A stretch of 64,000 nt of DNA from HGM12998 sp900756495 (lineage in GTDB: Bacteria; Bacillota; Clostridia; Oscillospirales; Oscillospiraceae), in NCBI GenBank assembly GCA_958477305.1, contig CAUEFI010000017.1, forward strand, positions 1 to 64,000. The letters are read 5' to 3'. Of the stretch, positions 31,316-40,644 are shown piece after piece. The notes under the pieces were generated by a model that had not been told where the DNA came from, did no database searches, and saw only the letters and a list, made by a program, of their open reading frames with translations. Made by a program: the position numbers and the translations under genes. Each line of letters opens with the position of its first letter. Position 1 is the stretch's first letter.

Positions 31316-32231
31316 GGCGGACACCTCCAATCAGATTCAGGAAGTAGTCCTCCAGGTTGGCCCCCTTGCTCTCCACGCCGCTGAGGGGCACCCCCTGCTC
31401 CACCAGCGCCCGTGTGACCCGGTCCGGCTCCTCCTGGCCATGGTACAGCCGCAGCACGCCGCCGGGCAGGACCTCGTAATCCCGCAGCCCCAGCTCGTTT
31501 TCCAGCACGCGGGCAGCCGCCGCGGCGTCCCCCACCCGGAGCTCCAGGCAGGCCCGGCATTTATCGTGCAGGGCCTCGGCCGAGATCTCCTCCAGCAGAC
31601 GTCCGCCGTCCAAAAAGCCGTAACAGGTGGCCAGGGCCGAGAGCTCCGTGAGGATATGGCTGGAGATAAGAATGGTGGTCTCCCGCTGGCGGTTCAAATC
31701 CAGCAGCAGGTTGCGGAACTCCACAATCCCCTCCGGATCCAGGCCGTTGATGGGCTCGTCCAGCAGCAGCAGCTCGGGCCTGTTCATCAGGGCCAGCGCC
31801 AGCCCGAGGCGCTGCTTCATGCCCAGTGAGAACTGCTTGAATTTTTTCTTTCCCGTGTCATGGAGACGCACAGCCTCCAGAGCCTCGTCCACCACGTGGG
31901 ATCCGGGAATCCCGCGCTGGAGGCGGTAATACTCCAGATTGTCATGAGCCGTCAGATAGGGGTAGAAGCTGGGAATCTCCACCATTGCCCCGGTGCGGGA
32001 CCGCATCCTGCTCAGCTCAGCCGGCGCAGTGGCACCGAAAAGCTCAATCTCTCCGGAGGTTACGGGAGTCTGGGCCGTCACCATACGGATGATGGTCGTC
32101 TTTCCAGCGCCGTTCCGGCCCACCAGGCCGTAAATCTGCCCCTTTTCCAATGTGATATTCACTCTGTCCACCGCCGCATGCTGGCCATATCGCTTGGTCA
32201 GCCCGCGGGTGGCTAAAACGCATTCCGCCAT
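31308..32231 (-). CDS. ABC transporter ATP-binding protein (peptide antibiotic export/immunity type)
   Basis: A 307-aa ATPase: Walker A GLVGRNGAGKTT (38-46), Q-loop MVEIPSFYPYLTAHDN, signature FSLGMKQRL, Walker B ELLLLDEPINGLDP and switch SSHILTE. The C-terminal ~90 residues are the extension seen in NisF/BcrA-type ATPases. First gene of the operon with two permeases and the kinase. Confidence 0.93.
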   Translation of the reverse strand: MAECVLATRGLTKRYGQHAAVDRVNITLEKGQIYGLVGRNGAGKTTIIRMVTAQTPVTSGEIELFGATAPAELSRMRSRTGAMVEIPSFYPYLTAHDNLEYYRLQRGIPGSHVVDEALEAVRLHDTGKKKFKQFSLGMKQRLGLALALMNRPELLLLDEPINGLDPEGIVEFRNLLLDLNRQRETTILISSHILTELSALATCYGFLDGGRLLEEISAEALHDKCRACLELRVGDAAAAARVLENELGLRDYEVLPGGVLRLYHGQEEPDRVTRALVEQGVPLSGVESKGANLEDYFLNLIGGVRHV

Positions 32232-32349
32232 TTGGCATCAACCTCTCTTTCGGATTGTGAGGTTATCATAACCCATGGTCCATAATCCGCCTTAAAGAGA
32301 AGGTGAAGATTCTTTAAAGCTGCCGCCGGGGCCGGCCCCGCAGCGCCGG

Positions 32350-33261
32350 TCAGCTCCGCCCGGTCTCTCTTTCTCCCATGGAAGCGCCCAGGGCCTCGGC
32401 CTGGGCGGTTACGGCGTCCACAATTTCATGGACGTAGTCGCAGTTTCCGCAGAGAGAGACCCACCCGGGCGTCTGCTCCCCCAAGGAGCGCAGCAGCTCC
32501 CGCTCGGGGACCAGCCCCACGGCGGTCACCAGGGTATCACAGGGCACGAGCTCTTCCGCACCGGTGTCCAGGCGCCGGATGGTCACGCCGGTAATCCGCC
32601 CCTCTCCGTGGATCCGGACTGCCGTGGCGCGGGTAATCAATGGGATGCGGTATGCCTGGATGCAACAGCGGTAGTTGCGCAGCAGCCCGCCGCAGCGCTC
32701 CCGCTGCTCCACCACTGCGGCTACATGTCCGCCCCGCAGGGTGAACCTTCTGGCCATGATCAGTCCAATATCCCCGCTGCCCAGGATAACGATTTCCCTC
32801 CCCAGATCCAGCCCCTCCAGGTTCATCATGCGCTGCGCCTGCCCGGCGGTAAAAATCCCCGCCGGGCGCGTCCCCGCCACAGGCAGGGCGCCGATGGGCG
32901 TCTCCCGGCAGCCTGCGGCCAAGATCAGCCGTTCGAAGGCAATGCGCCGGCAGCCTGAGCGCGGGCCGGACAGGACGGCAGTCCGGTCGGGGCTGATAGA
33001 CAAAACCGTCGTCTCCAGCAGTACATCCACAGAGGAGTTGTCCAGCCGGGCGGCAAACCGCGCGGCATATTCGGGGCCCGTTAAGTCCTCTTTAAAATAT
33101 CCCAGTCCGAATCCATTGTGAATGCACTGGGGAAGGATTCCGCCCAGCCGCCTCTCCCGGTCGGCCAGCAGGATACGCTTTACACCCGCTTGTTCGGCGG
33201 CCAGGGCCGCAGCCATTCCCGCGGCGCCCCCACCCACAATCAGCAGGTCAACGCGCTCCAT
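32350..33261 (-). CDS. NAD(P)/FAD-dependent oxidoreductase (thioredoxin-reductase-like fold)
   Basis: A 303-aa protein; ATG 33261 is eight bases after GGGAGG, with an upstream GTG at 33270 as alternative. The FAD site is VDLLIVGGGAAGMAAALAAE and the second nucleotide motif IVILGSGDIGLIMARRF. Such proteins accompany GlpA/LhgO-like flavoproteins in clostridia and probably pass electrons between NAD(P)H and their partner. It starts inside the 3' end of the partner gene, so the two are coupled. Confidence 0.85.
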   Translation of the reverse strand: MERVDLLIVGGGAAGMAAALAAEQAGVKRILLADRERRLGGILPQCIHNGFGLGYFKEDLTGPEYAARFAARLDNSSVDVLLETTVLSISPDRTAVLSGPRSGCRRIAFERLILAAGCRETPIGALPVAGTRPAGIFTAGQAQRMMNLEGLDLGREIVILGSGDIGLIMARRFTLRGGHVAAVVEQRERCGGLLRNYRCCIQAYRIPLITRATAVRIHGEGRITGVTIRRLDTGAEELVPCDTLVTAVGLVPERELLRSLGEQTPGWVSLCGNCDYVHEIVDAVTAQAEALGASMGERETGRS

Positions 33262-34735
33262 GACATCCACCTCCCAGCAGCCCGGTCCCGGGGCCGTCCT
33301 TGGTAAGAGCCTCCATAGGGACGCCCAGCTTCCTGGACAGCAGGGCCATGACCCTGTCTGTACAGAAGGAGCCCTGACAGCGGCCCAGCCCGGTGCCCGC
33401 CCGGCGCTTCACCCCGTCCAGCGTTACCGCCCCCCTGGCAATGGCGTCCAGGACCTCTCCCTCGGTGACGCCGCCGCAGCGGCAGAGGACGGCGCCGTAT
33501 TCCGGCCGCCGTGCCACCAGTTCAGCCCGCTGCTCAAAGGGCAGATCCCGTACACGGACGGGAGGCCTCCGCACCGGGCAGAAGTCCGGGTTGGCCTCGG
33601 TCCCGCCCAACTCCTCCGCCACCCGCTCCGCCAGATAGTCTCCCAGGGCACCGGCGCAGGTCATGCCCGGGGTCTTGATGCCAATCAGGCTCCAGAAGCC
33701 CGGTCTGGGGTTCATCACAGTAAAGTTGCTGATGCTCCGCTCCTCCGGCCGCCACTCTCCCTGCTCCAGCCGGACGTGGAAGGGGTTGGGCCGCACCGCT
33801 CCGAAGGAGCGGATCACCTGGGACAGATCCAGCCCCGGCACCACCTCGGCTGCCAGATCCCGCAGGAAGTCCAGCCCCTCCGGCGTGGTGGAAAAGCTGC
33901 CCTTTCCGTCGCCGGGCTGCTCGGAGGGGCCCAGCAGCAGGTTGCCCTCCACCGTTGGGACCAGCGTGAGTCCCTTTCCCTTCTCCTCCGGCTCGTGGAA
34001 GATGATATGGCGGACAAAGCCGCCGACAGCGTCGTCCAGCACCAGATAGTCGGCCTTCCCGGGGATGACCCGCACCTGGGGCTCTGCCACCATCTCCTGG
34101 ATCTCGTCGGCAAAGCGGCCGCAGCAGTTGATGACGGCGGCGGCGAAATAGTCCCCCCGTGAGGTGTGGATCCGGTACCCCTCCGGCAGGGGCGAGATAC
34201 CGGTCACCCGGGTGTTGAGCAGGGGGCGGCAGCCATTTGCCGCCGCGTTCTCATAGGCCGCGATGCCCAGTGTCCACGGGATCACCGTGCCGGTGCCCGG
34301 GGCGTACAGGGCGGAGGACAGTCCCCCCGCCAGGTTGGGCTCCATCGCCGCCGCCTCGGCCCCGGAGAGCAGGCGCAGGCCGGGCACGCCGTTGGCCGTT
34401 CCCTGCTCATACTTGTTCCGCAGGACCCGATCGGCCCTGGGGCCGTAGCTCACCATGAGCGAGCCCCGCCGTGCAAAGGGCACGCCCAGCTGGGCGCACA
34501 GCTCGTCAAAGCTCCGGCAGGCCTGAACGCACAGGCGGGTCTTCAGGGTGCCTGGCTTGGTGTCATAGCCGGTATAGACAATGGCGGTGTTGGCCCTGGA
34601 GATTCCGGTGCAGACGTCCTCCCTTGCCTCCAGCAGCGCCACCTTCAGTCTGTACCGGGTCAGGCTGCGGGCGGCAAAGCAGCCCAGCAGCCCGGCCCCC
34701 AACACAGCCACGTCAAAGCAGTTTTCAGAAGGCAC
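33248..34735 (-). CDS. GlpA/LhgO-like FAD oxidoreductase with C-terminal BFD-type [2Fe-2S] domain
   Basis: A 495-aa protein from GTG 34735. The N-terminal DAO fold has VAVLGAGLLGCFAARSLTRY. The C-terminal domain has AVLCRCGGVTEGEV and GTGLGRCQGSFC, the four cysteines of a bacterioferritin-associated-ferredoxin-like cluster. Relatives include anaerobic glycerol-3-phosphate dehydrogenases and 2-hydroxyacid oxidases. It overlaps the MoeA fusion gene by 11 bases, making a four-gene operon. The substrate is unknown. Confidence 0.88.
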   Translation of the reverse strand: MPSENCFDVAVLGAGLLGCFAARSLTRYRLKVALLEAREDVCTGISRANTAIVYTGYDTKPGTLKTRLCVQACRSFDELCAQLGVPFARRGSLMVSYGPRADRVLRNKYEQGTANGVPGLRLLSGAEAAAMEPNLAGGLSSALYAPGTGTVIPWTLGIAAYENAAANGCRPLLNTRVTGISPLPEGYRIHTSRGDYFAAAVINCCGRFADEIQEMVAEPQVRVIPGKADYLVLDDAVGGFVRHIIFHEPEEKGKGLTLVPTVEGNLLLGPSEQPGDGKGSFSTTPEGLDFLRDLAAEVVPGLDLSQVIRSFGAVRPNPFHVRLEQGEWRPEERSISNFTVMNPRPGFWSLIGIKTPGMTCAGALGDYLAERVAEELGGTEANPDFCPVRRPPVRVRDLPFEQRAELVARRPEYGAVLCRCGGVTEGEVLDAIARGAVTLDGVKRRAGTGLGRCQGSFCTDRVMALLSRKLGVPMEALTKDGPGTGLLGGGCHGAR

Positions 34736-36632
34736 GGCGCACCTCTCCCGGGTGTTCCACCGTATATCCCCCCAGCTCCAGCAGCCGGGCGCGGAAGGCC
34801 TCGCTCTTCAGGGTGCGGATGAGCTGACGGACCGCCGGGGTGTCCCAGGCGTAATCCGGAATCAGCAGATCGTACTGCTCCACACACACGGGCAGAAACT
34901 CCAGATCGTACAGCCGGGCCGCCGAATAGATACCCATACCCGCATCCGCAGTACCCGCGGCAATCTGGGCCGCCACCGAGGTGTGGGTGAACTCCTCACG
35001 GTCGTAGCCATAGACCGCGGCGGGATCCACCCCCTCCTTCCTGCACAGGTAGTCGGCCAGGATCCGGGTTCCGGACCCCTTCTGCCGGTTGACATACCGC
35101 ACGCCGGGCCGGGCAATGTCCCCAAAGCCCTGAAGTCCCAACGGATTGCCCCTGGCTATCATCAACCCCTGGGTCCGGCCCACGCACTCCACCTGCCGCA
35201 GGCCGCCGTTGGGGAAATATTTCTCCAGATAGGCGGTGTTGTAGGTGCCGTCGGCCTCGTTGAGCAGGTGGCAGCCCGCCGCGTGGGTCTCCCCCCGGCG
35301 GATGGCCATGATCCCGCCCATGGAGCCCACGTGGGACGAGCTCATGTAGATATCCGGGTTCTCTAGGTGCATCAGGTTGGCCAGCTCATCCAGCAGGGGG
35401 TCGTGGCTGCCGATGGCCACCAGGGTGCGGTCCAGTTCGGCCTCAGGCCGAAGCAGGCGGACCGTTACCCGCTCCCCCGCCTCATATCCCTCGGTACCCT
35501 GAGGAATCTCCAGAATTCCGTCCGCCTTCATGAAGGAGGTGACCACGCCGCTGCCCCGATCCAGGGGGGCGGCGATCAGCCTGTCCCCCACCCGGCCCAT
35601 GCGCAGGCGCACAAACTCCTGGTACTTCAGGCCGGAGACCACGGGTCTGGACAGCACGGCCTCCACTGTGGGAGCGGGGTCCGGCTGGGTCCCGGTACAG
35701 CGCTCCACCAGGGGTCTGAGCAGCTGCTCAATGACGATGATGCCGGAGACGGGGTAGCCGGGCACGCCCAGGATGGGCTTGGCCCCCCGGCAGCCCAGGA
35801 TGGCGGGCTTGCCGGGCCGGATGGCGATGCCATGGCAGAACACCTCCCCCACCGCGGCGATGGCGGAGGCCGAGTAGTCCTCCCGCCCGGCGGAGGAGCC
35901 GGCGTCGAGGATCACCATGTCGCACTCGGAGACCGCCCGCTCCAGGGCGGCGCGGATGTCCGCCTCCACATCTCTGACGATGGGGTAGGTCCGTGGAAGG
36001 GCCCCCCACTGCGTCAGCATAGCTGAAAAGATGGCGGAGTTAAACTCCATCACATCCCCGGGAGCTGGGTCGGGCGTGGGGGGGACCACCTCGTCGCCGG
36101 TGGGAATAATGCCCACCACCGGTCTGGCCAGCACCTCTACCTCCAGTACGCCGCCGGCGATCATGGCCCCGATAGCGGCAGGGGAGACGGCGGTACGTGC
36201 GGGCAGAAGCATCTCTCCCGCGCAGACGTCCTCTCCAATCTGGCGCACATGCTGCCAGGGGGCGGCCGCCTCGCGGAGCAGGGCCTCGTCCCCCTTCCAC
36301 ACCACGTCCTCCACCATGACCACCGCGTCCCGCCCGGCGGGCAGCGGATCTCCGGTGTCCACCAACTCATACCGGCCCGGCCCCAGGCGTACCGGGGTGG
36401 TTTCGCTGGCGCCGAAGGTATCCGCCGCCGTGACGGCCAGCCCGTCCATGGCGCAGGCCGGATAGTGGGGCGCGCAGATCCGGGCGTAGACCGCCCCGGC
36501 GGTCACCCGCCCGCAGGCCGACTGCACCGGGACCATCTCCGTGCGCGGGGCGAGCCCCCGCTCTGTCAGCAGGGACAGATAGTCCCGCCTGGCCTGCTCC
36601 AGCGGCAGGTTGGTCAGATAGGAAAAGCCCAT
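34725..36632 (-). CDS. MoeA-like molybdopterin domain fused to a periplasmic-binding-protein-like domain
   Basis: A 635-aa protein; ATG 36632 is seven bases after AGGAGG. Residues ~1-410 are MoeA-like: ACAMDGLAVTAADTFG, DTGDPLPAGRDAVVMVEDV, GIIPTGDEVV, DAGSSAGREDYSASAI and GKPAILGCRGAKPILGVPGY. Residues ~415-635 are the COG1910-type binding domain (LVAIGSHDPLLDELANLMHL, YVNRQKGSGTRILADYLCRK, GTADAGMGIYSAARLYDLEF). The combination is known in Firmicutes and archaea; the binding domain may sense molybdate or the cofactor. Confidence 0.9.
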   Translation of the reverse strand: MGFSYLTNLPLEQARRDYLSLLTERGLAPRTEMVPVQSACGRVTAGAVYARICAPHYPACAMDGLAVTAADTFGASETTPVRLGPGRYELVDTGDPLPAGRDAVVMVEDVVWKGDEALLREAAAPWQHVRQIGEDVCAGEMLLPARTAVSPAAIGAMIAGGVLEVEVLARPVVGIIPTGDEVVPPTPDPAPGDVMEFNSAIFSAMLTQWGALPRTYPIVRDVEADIRAALERAVSECDMVILDAGSSAGREDYSASAIAAVGEVFCHGIAIRPGKPAILGCRGAKPILGVPGYPVSGIIVIEQLLRPLVERCTGTQPDPAPTVEAVLSRPVVSGLKYQEFVRLRMGRVGDRLIAAPLDRGSGVVTSFMKADGILEIPQGTEGYEAGERVTVRLLRPEAELDRTLVAIGSHDPLLDELANLMHLENPDIYMSSSHVGSMGGIMAIRRGETHAAGCHLLNEADGTYNTAYLEKYFPNGGLRQVECVGRTQGLMIARGNPLGLQGFGDIARPGVRYVNRQKGSGTRILADYLCRKEGVDPAAVYGYDREEFTHTSVAAQIAAGTADAGMGIYSAARLYDLEFLPVCVEQYDLLIPDYAWDTPAVRQLIRTLKSEAFRARLLELGGYTVEHPGEVRRAF

Positions 36633-36683
36633 TGTCATTCCTCCTATGGATTGCGTCTGATGCAGCCGCTGCGCGGGCAGCCC

Positions 36684-37907
36684 TCAATCCGTGCCGAAAA
36701 TCGTGACGGACACCTCCAGGCCGGCGGGCACACCCTCGCAGTCCCTGGGGATGCAGAAGTAGCCGTCCGCCCCGGCCAGGGCGGTGATGAGCCCCGACTT
36801 GCTTCGGATAGGCTCCGCCCAGAGGTTCTTCCCCTCCGCCCGGAGCAGGACGCCGGTATACTGCGCCCGGCCGTGGTTGGCCCCCACACTCTCCGCAAGG
36901 CGGGCGGTCACTTGGCGGCGGCGCCAGCGCCGTCCCTCCAGGGTAAATACCAGCGGGCAGGCAAAGAGATGCGCGCAGAACAGGGCGGCCACCGGGTGGC
37001 CGGGGAGGCCCAGCACCGGCCTGCCGCCGGCGCTGCCCAGCAGGGTTGGCTTACCCGGCTTCATGGCGACGCCGTGGAAGAGCACCTCTCCCAGGGACTC
37101 CAGCACCCGGCAGGCGGCGTCCTTCGCCCCCACCGAGCTGCCCCCTGAGATCAGAACCAGATCGCACGTCTCCAGCGCCCGGACCACCGCTGCGCGGAGC
37201 AGCGCCTCCTCGTCCCGCACAATGCCAAAGCATACGCAGTCAGCTCCCGCCTGGGCCATCAGCGCCGCCAGCATGCCGGAGTTCACGTCCCGTACCTGTC
37301 CCGGCCCTGGGACCTCCCCGGGCGCCACCAGTTCGTCCCCGGTGGAGATCACTCCTACCCGTACCCGGGGCGCCGCCGGCACCTCTGTCCAGCCCAGGGC
37401 GGCCAGGGCTCCGATGTCCTGCGGCTCCAGCCTCCGGCCGGCGCGGAGCACCATGTCGCCGGGCTTCACGTCGTCTCCCCGGAAGATCAGGTTGTGCCCC
37501 GGAGCCGCACTCTTGAGGATACCGACGGTGCCGTCTCCGTAGTCCTCGGCGTACTCCAGCATCTGCACCGCGTCGGCCCCCGCGGGCAGCATGCCGCCAG
37601 TGGGTACGGCGGCACAGGTTCCCGGCTCCACCCGCAGAGCCGTCCCCTCCCCCATGGCCACCTCGCCTACCCGGATGAGCAGGGCGGGCATTGCATCGGA
37701 GCAGCCAAAAGTGTCGGCCGCCCGTACGGCATAGCCGTCCACGGTGGAGCGGCAGAAGCCGGGCACATAGGCGCCGGCCTCAATATTCCGGGCCAGCACC
37801 CGGCCCAGGGCCCCGGACAGGGGCACCTGCTCCGGCGGCCGTTCCAGCGGGCGAAAGGCGGTCTGTATGATCTCCAGCGCCTCGTCGGGCGTCTTGACAC
37901 GCAGCAT
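36684..37907 (-). CDS. moeA: Molybdopterin molybdenumtransferase MoeA
   Basis: A 407-aa protein from ATG 37907 after GGAGGGATTGCCC. MoeA blocks: CRSTVDGYAVRAADTFG, PTGGMLPAGADAVQMLEYAE, RVRVGVISTGDELVAPGE, SGGSSVGAKD and KPGKPTLLGSAGGRPVLGLP. It inserts molybdenum into molybdopterin. First gene of the four-gene operon and divergent from the ThiF-like gene. Having it beside a second MoeA-like fusion is common in anaerobes with several molybdoenzymes. Confidence 0.94.
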   Translation of the reverse strand: MLRVKTPDEALEIIQTAFRPLERPPEQVPLSGALGRVLARNIEAGAYVPGFCRSTVDGYAVRAADTFGCSDAMPALLIRVGEVAMGEGTALRVEPGTCAAVPTGGMLPAGADAVQMLEYAEDYGDGTVGILKSAAPGHNLIFRGDDVKPGDMVLRAGRRLEPQDIGALAALGWTEVPAAPRVRVGVISTGDELVAPGEVPGPGQVRDVNSGMLAALMAQAGADCVCFGIVRDEEALLRAAVVRALETCDLVLISGGSSVGAKDAACRVLESLGEVLFHGVAMKPGKPTLLGSAGGRPVLGLPGHPVAALFCAHLFACPLVFTLEGRRWRRRQVTARLAESVGANHGRAQYTGVLLRAEGKNLWAEPIRSKSGLITALAGADGYFCIPRDCEGVPAGLEVSVTIFGTD

Positions 37908-37997
37908 GGGCAATCCCTCCCAATATGGCCTTGTATCCTGCGGCCGATTCCATTACAATATCGATAGAGACAGACATTTCACAAGTGAAAGCGAGTG

Positions 37998-38693
37998 ATG
38001 GATGTGAAGGCGCGCTATCTGCGCAATTTGGGCGCACTGACCGAGGCCGAATGCCTGGCCCTGCGGCAGAAGAAGGTCCTTGTGGCGGGCTGCGGCGGCC
38101 TGGGGGGGTACCTGCTGGAGTACCTGCTCCGTCTGGGCGTGGGGGCGATCACGGCCTGCGACGGGGACGTCTTTGAGACCGGCAACTTAAACCGTCAGCT
38201 GCTCAGCACCCCGGCGGTGCTGGGCAGCTCCAAAGCCGGAGAGGCTCTGCGCCGGGCCGCAGAGGTCAATCCTGAAGTCTGCTTTCAGGCGGTCCCGGAA
38301 TTCCTCACCCGGGAGAATGCCCCCGCGCTGCTGGCCGGCTGCGACCTGGCCCTGGATGCTCTGGACAACGTGGAGAGCCGGCAGATGCTGGCCCGGGCCT
38401 GCGCCGCTCTGAACATCCCCCTGGTTCACGGCGCCATTCAGGGCTGGTATGCCCAGGTGGCGGTAATCCCCCCCGGCTGCGATCTGCTGGACCGGCTCTA
38501 CCCGGCAGGGGAGCCGGCGGCCGGCGACAAGAGCAGCCTGGCATTCACCCCCGCCCTGTGCGCCGCCCTCCAGGCCTCCGAGGCGGTAAAGCTCCTGTGC
38601 GGCCGGGATTCCCCCCTGGCAGGCAAGCTGCTGTGCGCCGATCTTCTAAACCAGGACTACGAGGTACTCTCTCTCCCCCCAGAGTCTGTTTGA
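37998..38693 (+). CDS. ThiF/MoeB/HesA family adenylyltransferase
   Basis: A 231-aa protein: KVLVAGCGGLGGYLLEYLLR (nucleotide site), CDGDVFETGNLNRQLLSTPA and DLALDALDNVESRQMLARAC. It is the E1-like fold that adenylates the C-terminus of MoaD or ThiS. No CxxC zinc pairs are visible. Divergence from moeA favours a role in molybdopterin sulfur transfer. Its stop codon TGA lies inside the terminal repeat of the IS5-like element that begins at 38682. Confidence 0.85.
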   Translation: MDVKARYLRNLGALTEAECLALRQKKVLVAGCGGLGGYLLEYLLRLGVGAITACDGDVFETGNLNRQLLSTPAVLGSSKAGEALRRAAEVNPEVCFQAVPEFLTRENAPALLAGCDLALDALDNVESRQMLARACAALNIPLVHGAIQGWYAQVAVIPPGCDLLDRLYPAGEPAAGDKSSLAFTPALCAALQASEAVKLLCGRDSPLAGKLLCADLLNQDYEVLSLPPESV

Positions 38694-39012
38694 AAGCCAT
38701 CAAAGTAACCAAACTCAGGGCTGTGAGGATATCTTCCCATACCCCGGCTTTTGTTCAGGCCCGGAAGCGGCTGTATACACTCTGCCATGGCCTGAACCGC
38801 TCCGGCAGATCCCGCCATGGAATCCGGTGTTCAGCCAATACAGAGCTGTGCTGAGCATTTCACGGTTGCTTTTTCTCCTTACGGCTTCTTTTCAGGCGGG
38901 AATAAATTCTTGATCCTATTCCATTGCTTTTCGCTGATTTCATGTCTTTTCATGTGCTTCATTTTATCATTTTGGCACTTTACACACAATATCGAAGTTT
39001 TCAAACGGGCTC
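38682..39012 (-). mobile_element. IS5-like non-autonomous element, copy 1
   Basis: A 331-bp segment bounded by GAGTCTGTTTGAAAGCC and, at the other end, TTCAAACGGGCTC (inverted: GAGCCCGTTTGAA). The minus strand encodes a degraded N-terminus of an IS5-family transposase. By eye most bases match the inverted copy at 49977-50253, which is shorter by a deletion. It sits at the left edge of the catabolic island and overlaps the last codons of the ThiF-like gene. Confidence 0.7.
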
Positions 39013-39038
39013 TAATATGACGGTTCTTTGACAGACTA

Positions 39039-39126
39039 AATTCCAATCAAATGGCTGATATCAGCCATTTGATTGGAATTGCGGGCCTGCGGCCCACGAA
39101 TAAACCGCCCTGCGGTTTATTCAGCA
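39039..39126. repeat. 42-bp perfect palindrome followed by two further hairpins
   Basis: AATTCCAATCAAATGGCTGA plus T at 39039-39059 is followed directly by its exact inverse complement to 39080. Then GGGCCTGCGGCCC (39083-39095) and GAATAAACCG/CGGTTTATTC with loop CCCTG (39098-39122). The sequence does not encode protein. It may be a cruciform, a bidirectional terminator, or the end of another mobile element. Confidence 0.75.
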
Positions 39127-39362
39127 GACATGATTATGGCGTATCTGAAAAAATCCGTAATAAAGGTTCTCGTAAAAATTTTGAAAAATCCTTTGGGATT
39201 GGGAGAAGGATTGCAAAAGGCCCCCCGGGGATGAGAAAAGAATTTTTCTTGTTCTTAAGAAAACGTCTGCTGCAACAGAAATCCATTCTATGCTCCCGAT
39301 CTCAGACCGGTCTGCCGGACGGCGGCGTTGAAGCCGCTGGATGCCGGAGAGAGGAGAAAGTC

Positions 39363-40577
39363 ATGTCTTTAAACCGTGAAATGGCGGAAGAGATTTTTCG
39401 AAAGCTCAGATCTGTCCAGCCTGCTCCCTTTCAATTGACAAATCATCGGGGCATCATTCTTGCATCTGAAGATAAGGGGCAGGTGGGGAAACGAGATGGC
39501 CGGGCTGCGGCGTGCTGTATGCGTCCATTTAACGAGGCGGCCTCTTATGCCTTGGATGCAGGCTGCAGCACCGTTATCCCGTTTTGCCGGCACAACCGGA
39601 TCGTGGGGACTATTATTTTGGAGCGGACAGCAGACGAGAAGGCCCAGGCCTGCCTGCCGCTGATGAAAGCCGTAGTGGAGCTCATGCTGGAGCGGAAGGA
39701 GAACTGGAAGCTGCAGGAGGAGATACACAGCTCTAAAAATGACGCAATCTCCCTTTTAATAGGAGTTCATCCCCGGGATACAAAGCCTTTGCTCCAGGAG
39801 TTGGAGCGCTACAATATCGATCTCTCCGTTCCCCGTACCTCTCTGCTGCTCCAACTGTCCAAACGGGAGACACTGGATCTCCCCAGCGGTGAACGGAAGA
39901 TTATTTTGGACGAGAAGCAGTATGATATTTCTGTGAGACGTTTTTTAGACAGCCTTTTTGGATATTTTCCATATCAGCAGGATCTGTGCATGATAGACCT
40001 GGCAAAAGCGAATGCTGTAATTCTGGCCACCGATCGGGCCCGGACATCCGAGGACAACGCCATGAAACTCTTTGAGCTGTGCCGCAAGCTGGAGGAAATC
40101 GCTGAGCGGAATTACTTCCTGACCTTCCAAGCGGTGGTTGGCATCCGTTGCCTGGCCTTCCCTGATTATGAGCGACAGTATGAGCAGTTGAACCTCCGCC
40201 TAGCCTCCGGTAAGATGCTCTACCCGGAGCGGAATGTGTTCTTGGGGAATTCCATTGTCCTGGGGAACTTTATCACCCACACCAGCAAAAAGGTTCTCTA
40301 TAATATCACAACCTACGTCTATCAGAAGCTCCTGAACTCCAAGGATCGGGAAGTTCTCCTAGAAACCCTGCGGATTTACTACGAAAGCGATATGAGCCTG
40401 ACCCAAACAGCCCAGAAACTGTATATCCACAAGAATACGGTTCAGCACCGGTTCAAACGCATTGAGGAATTGACCGGATTTTCCGTCCACACTGCGGATG
40501 GATTTCTCACGCTGCGGCTAGGCTTATTATGCTACAGCCGCCTCAAGTCGAAAGATTCTGCCTCACCCAATTTGTAA
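39363..40577 (+). CDS. CdaR/PucR-type transcriptional regulator of the catabolic island
   Basis: A 404-aa protein from ATG 39363 after GGAG. The N-terminal sensor (~1-125) resembles the diacid-recognition domain: TNHRGIILASEDKGQVGKRD and DAGCSTVIPFCRHNRIVGTI. A GGDEF-like middle domain follows and the C-terminal PucR HTH reads YYESDMSLTQTAQKLYIHKN then TVQHRFKRIEELTGF. CdaR of E. coli responds to sugar diacids, so an organic-acid inducer is plausible. It heads the island and precedes the enzyme genes. Confidence 0.88.
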   Translation: MSLNREMAEEIFRKLRSVQPAPFQLTNHRGIILASEDKGQVGKRDGRAAACCMRPFNEAASYALDAGCSTVIPFCRHNRIVGTIILERTADEKAQACLPLMKAVVELMLERKENWKLQEEIHSSKNDAISLLIGVHPRDTKPLLQELERYNIDLSVPRTSLLLQLSKRETLDLPSGERKIILDEKQYDISVRRFLDSLFGYFPYQQDLCMIDLAKANAVILATDRARTSEDNAMKLFELCRKLEEIAERNYFLTFQAVVGIRCLAFPDYERQYEQLNLRLASGKMLYPERNVFLGNSIVLGNFITHTSKKVLYNITTYVYQKLLNSKDREVLLETLRIYYESDMSLTQTAQKLYIHKNTVQHRFKRIEELTGFSVHTADGFLTLRLGLLCYSRLKSKDSASPNL

Positions 40578-40606
40578 AAAACCACAAATTTCTCTCTTCA
40601 ATTCCG

Positions 40607-40644
40607 GAAACCGTTGTTTTTCCAAACAACGGTTTCTTTTCTTT
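40607..40644 (+). terminator. Terminator between regulator and enzyme operon
   Basis: GAAACCGTTGTTT and AAACAACGGTTTC form a 13-bp stem with a four-base loop, followed by TTTTCTTTT. Just downstream, TTCAT (40660) and ATGAA (40676) form a loose inverted repeat that could be an operator for the enzyme operon. Confidence 0.8.

Noticed and set aside
39051..39362. Upstream extension of the CdaR/PucR-type regulator to 508 aa
   Set aside because: The extra codons cover the palindrome and non-coding leader. ATG 39363 has a ribosome site and gives the usual domain start.
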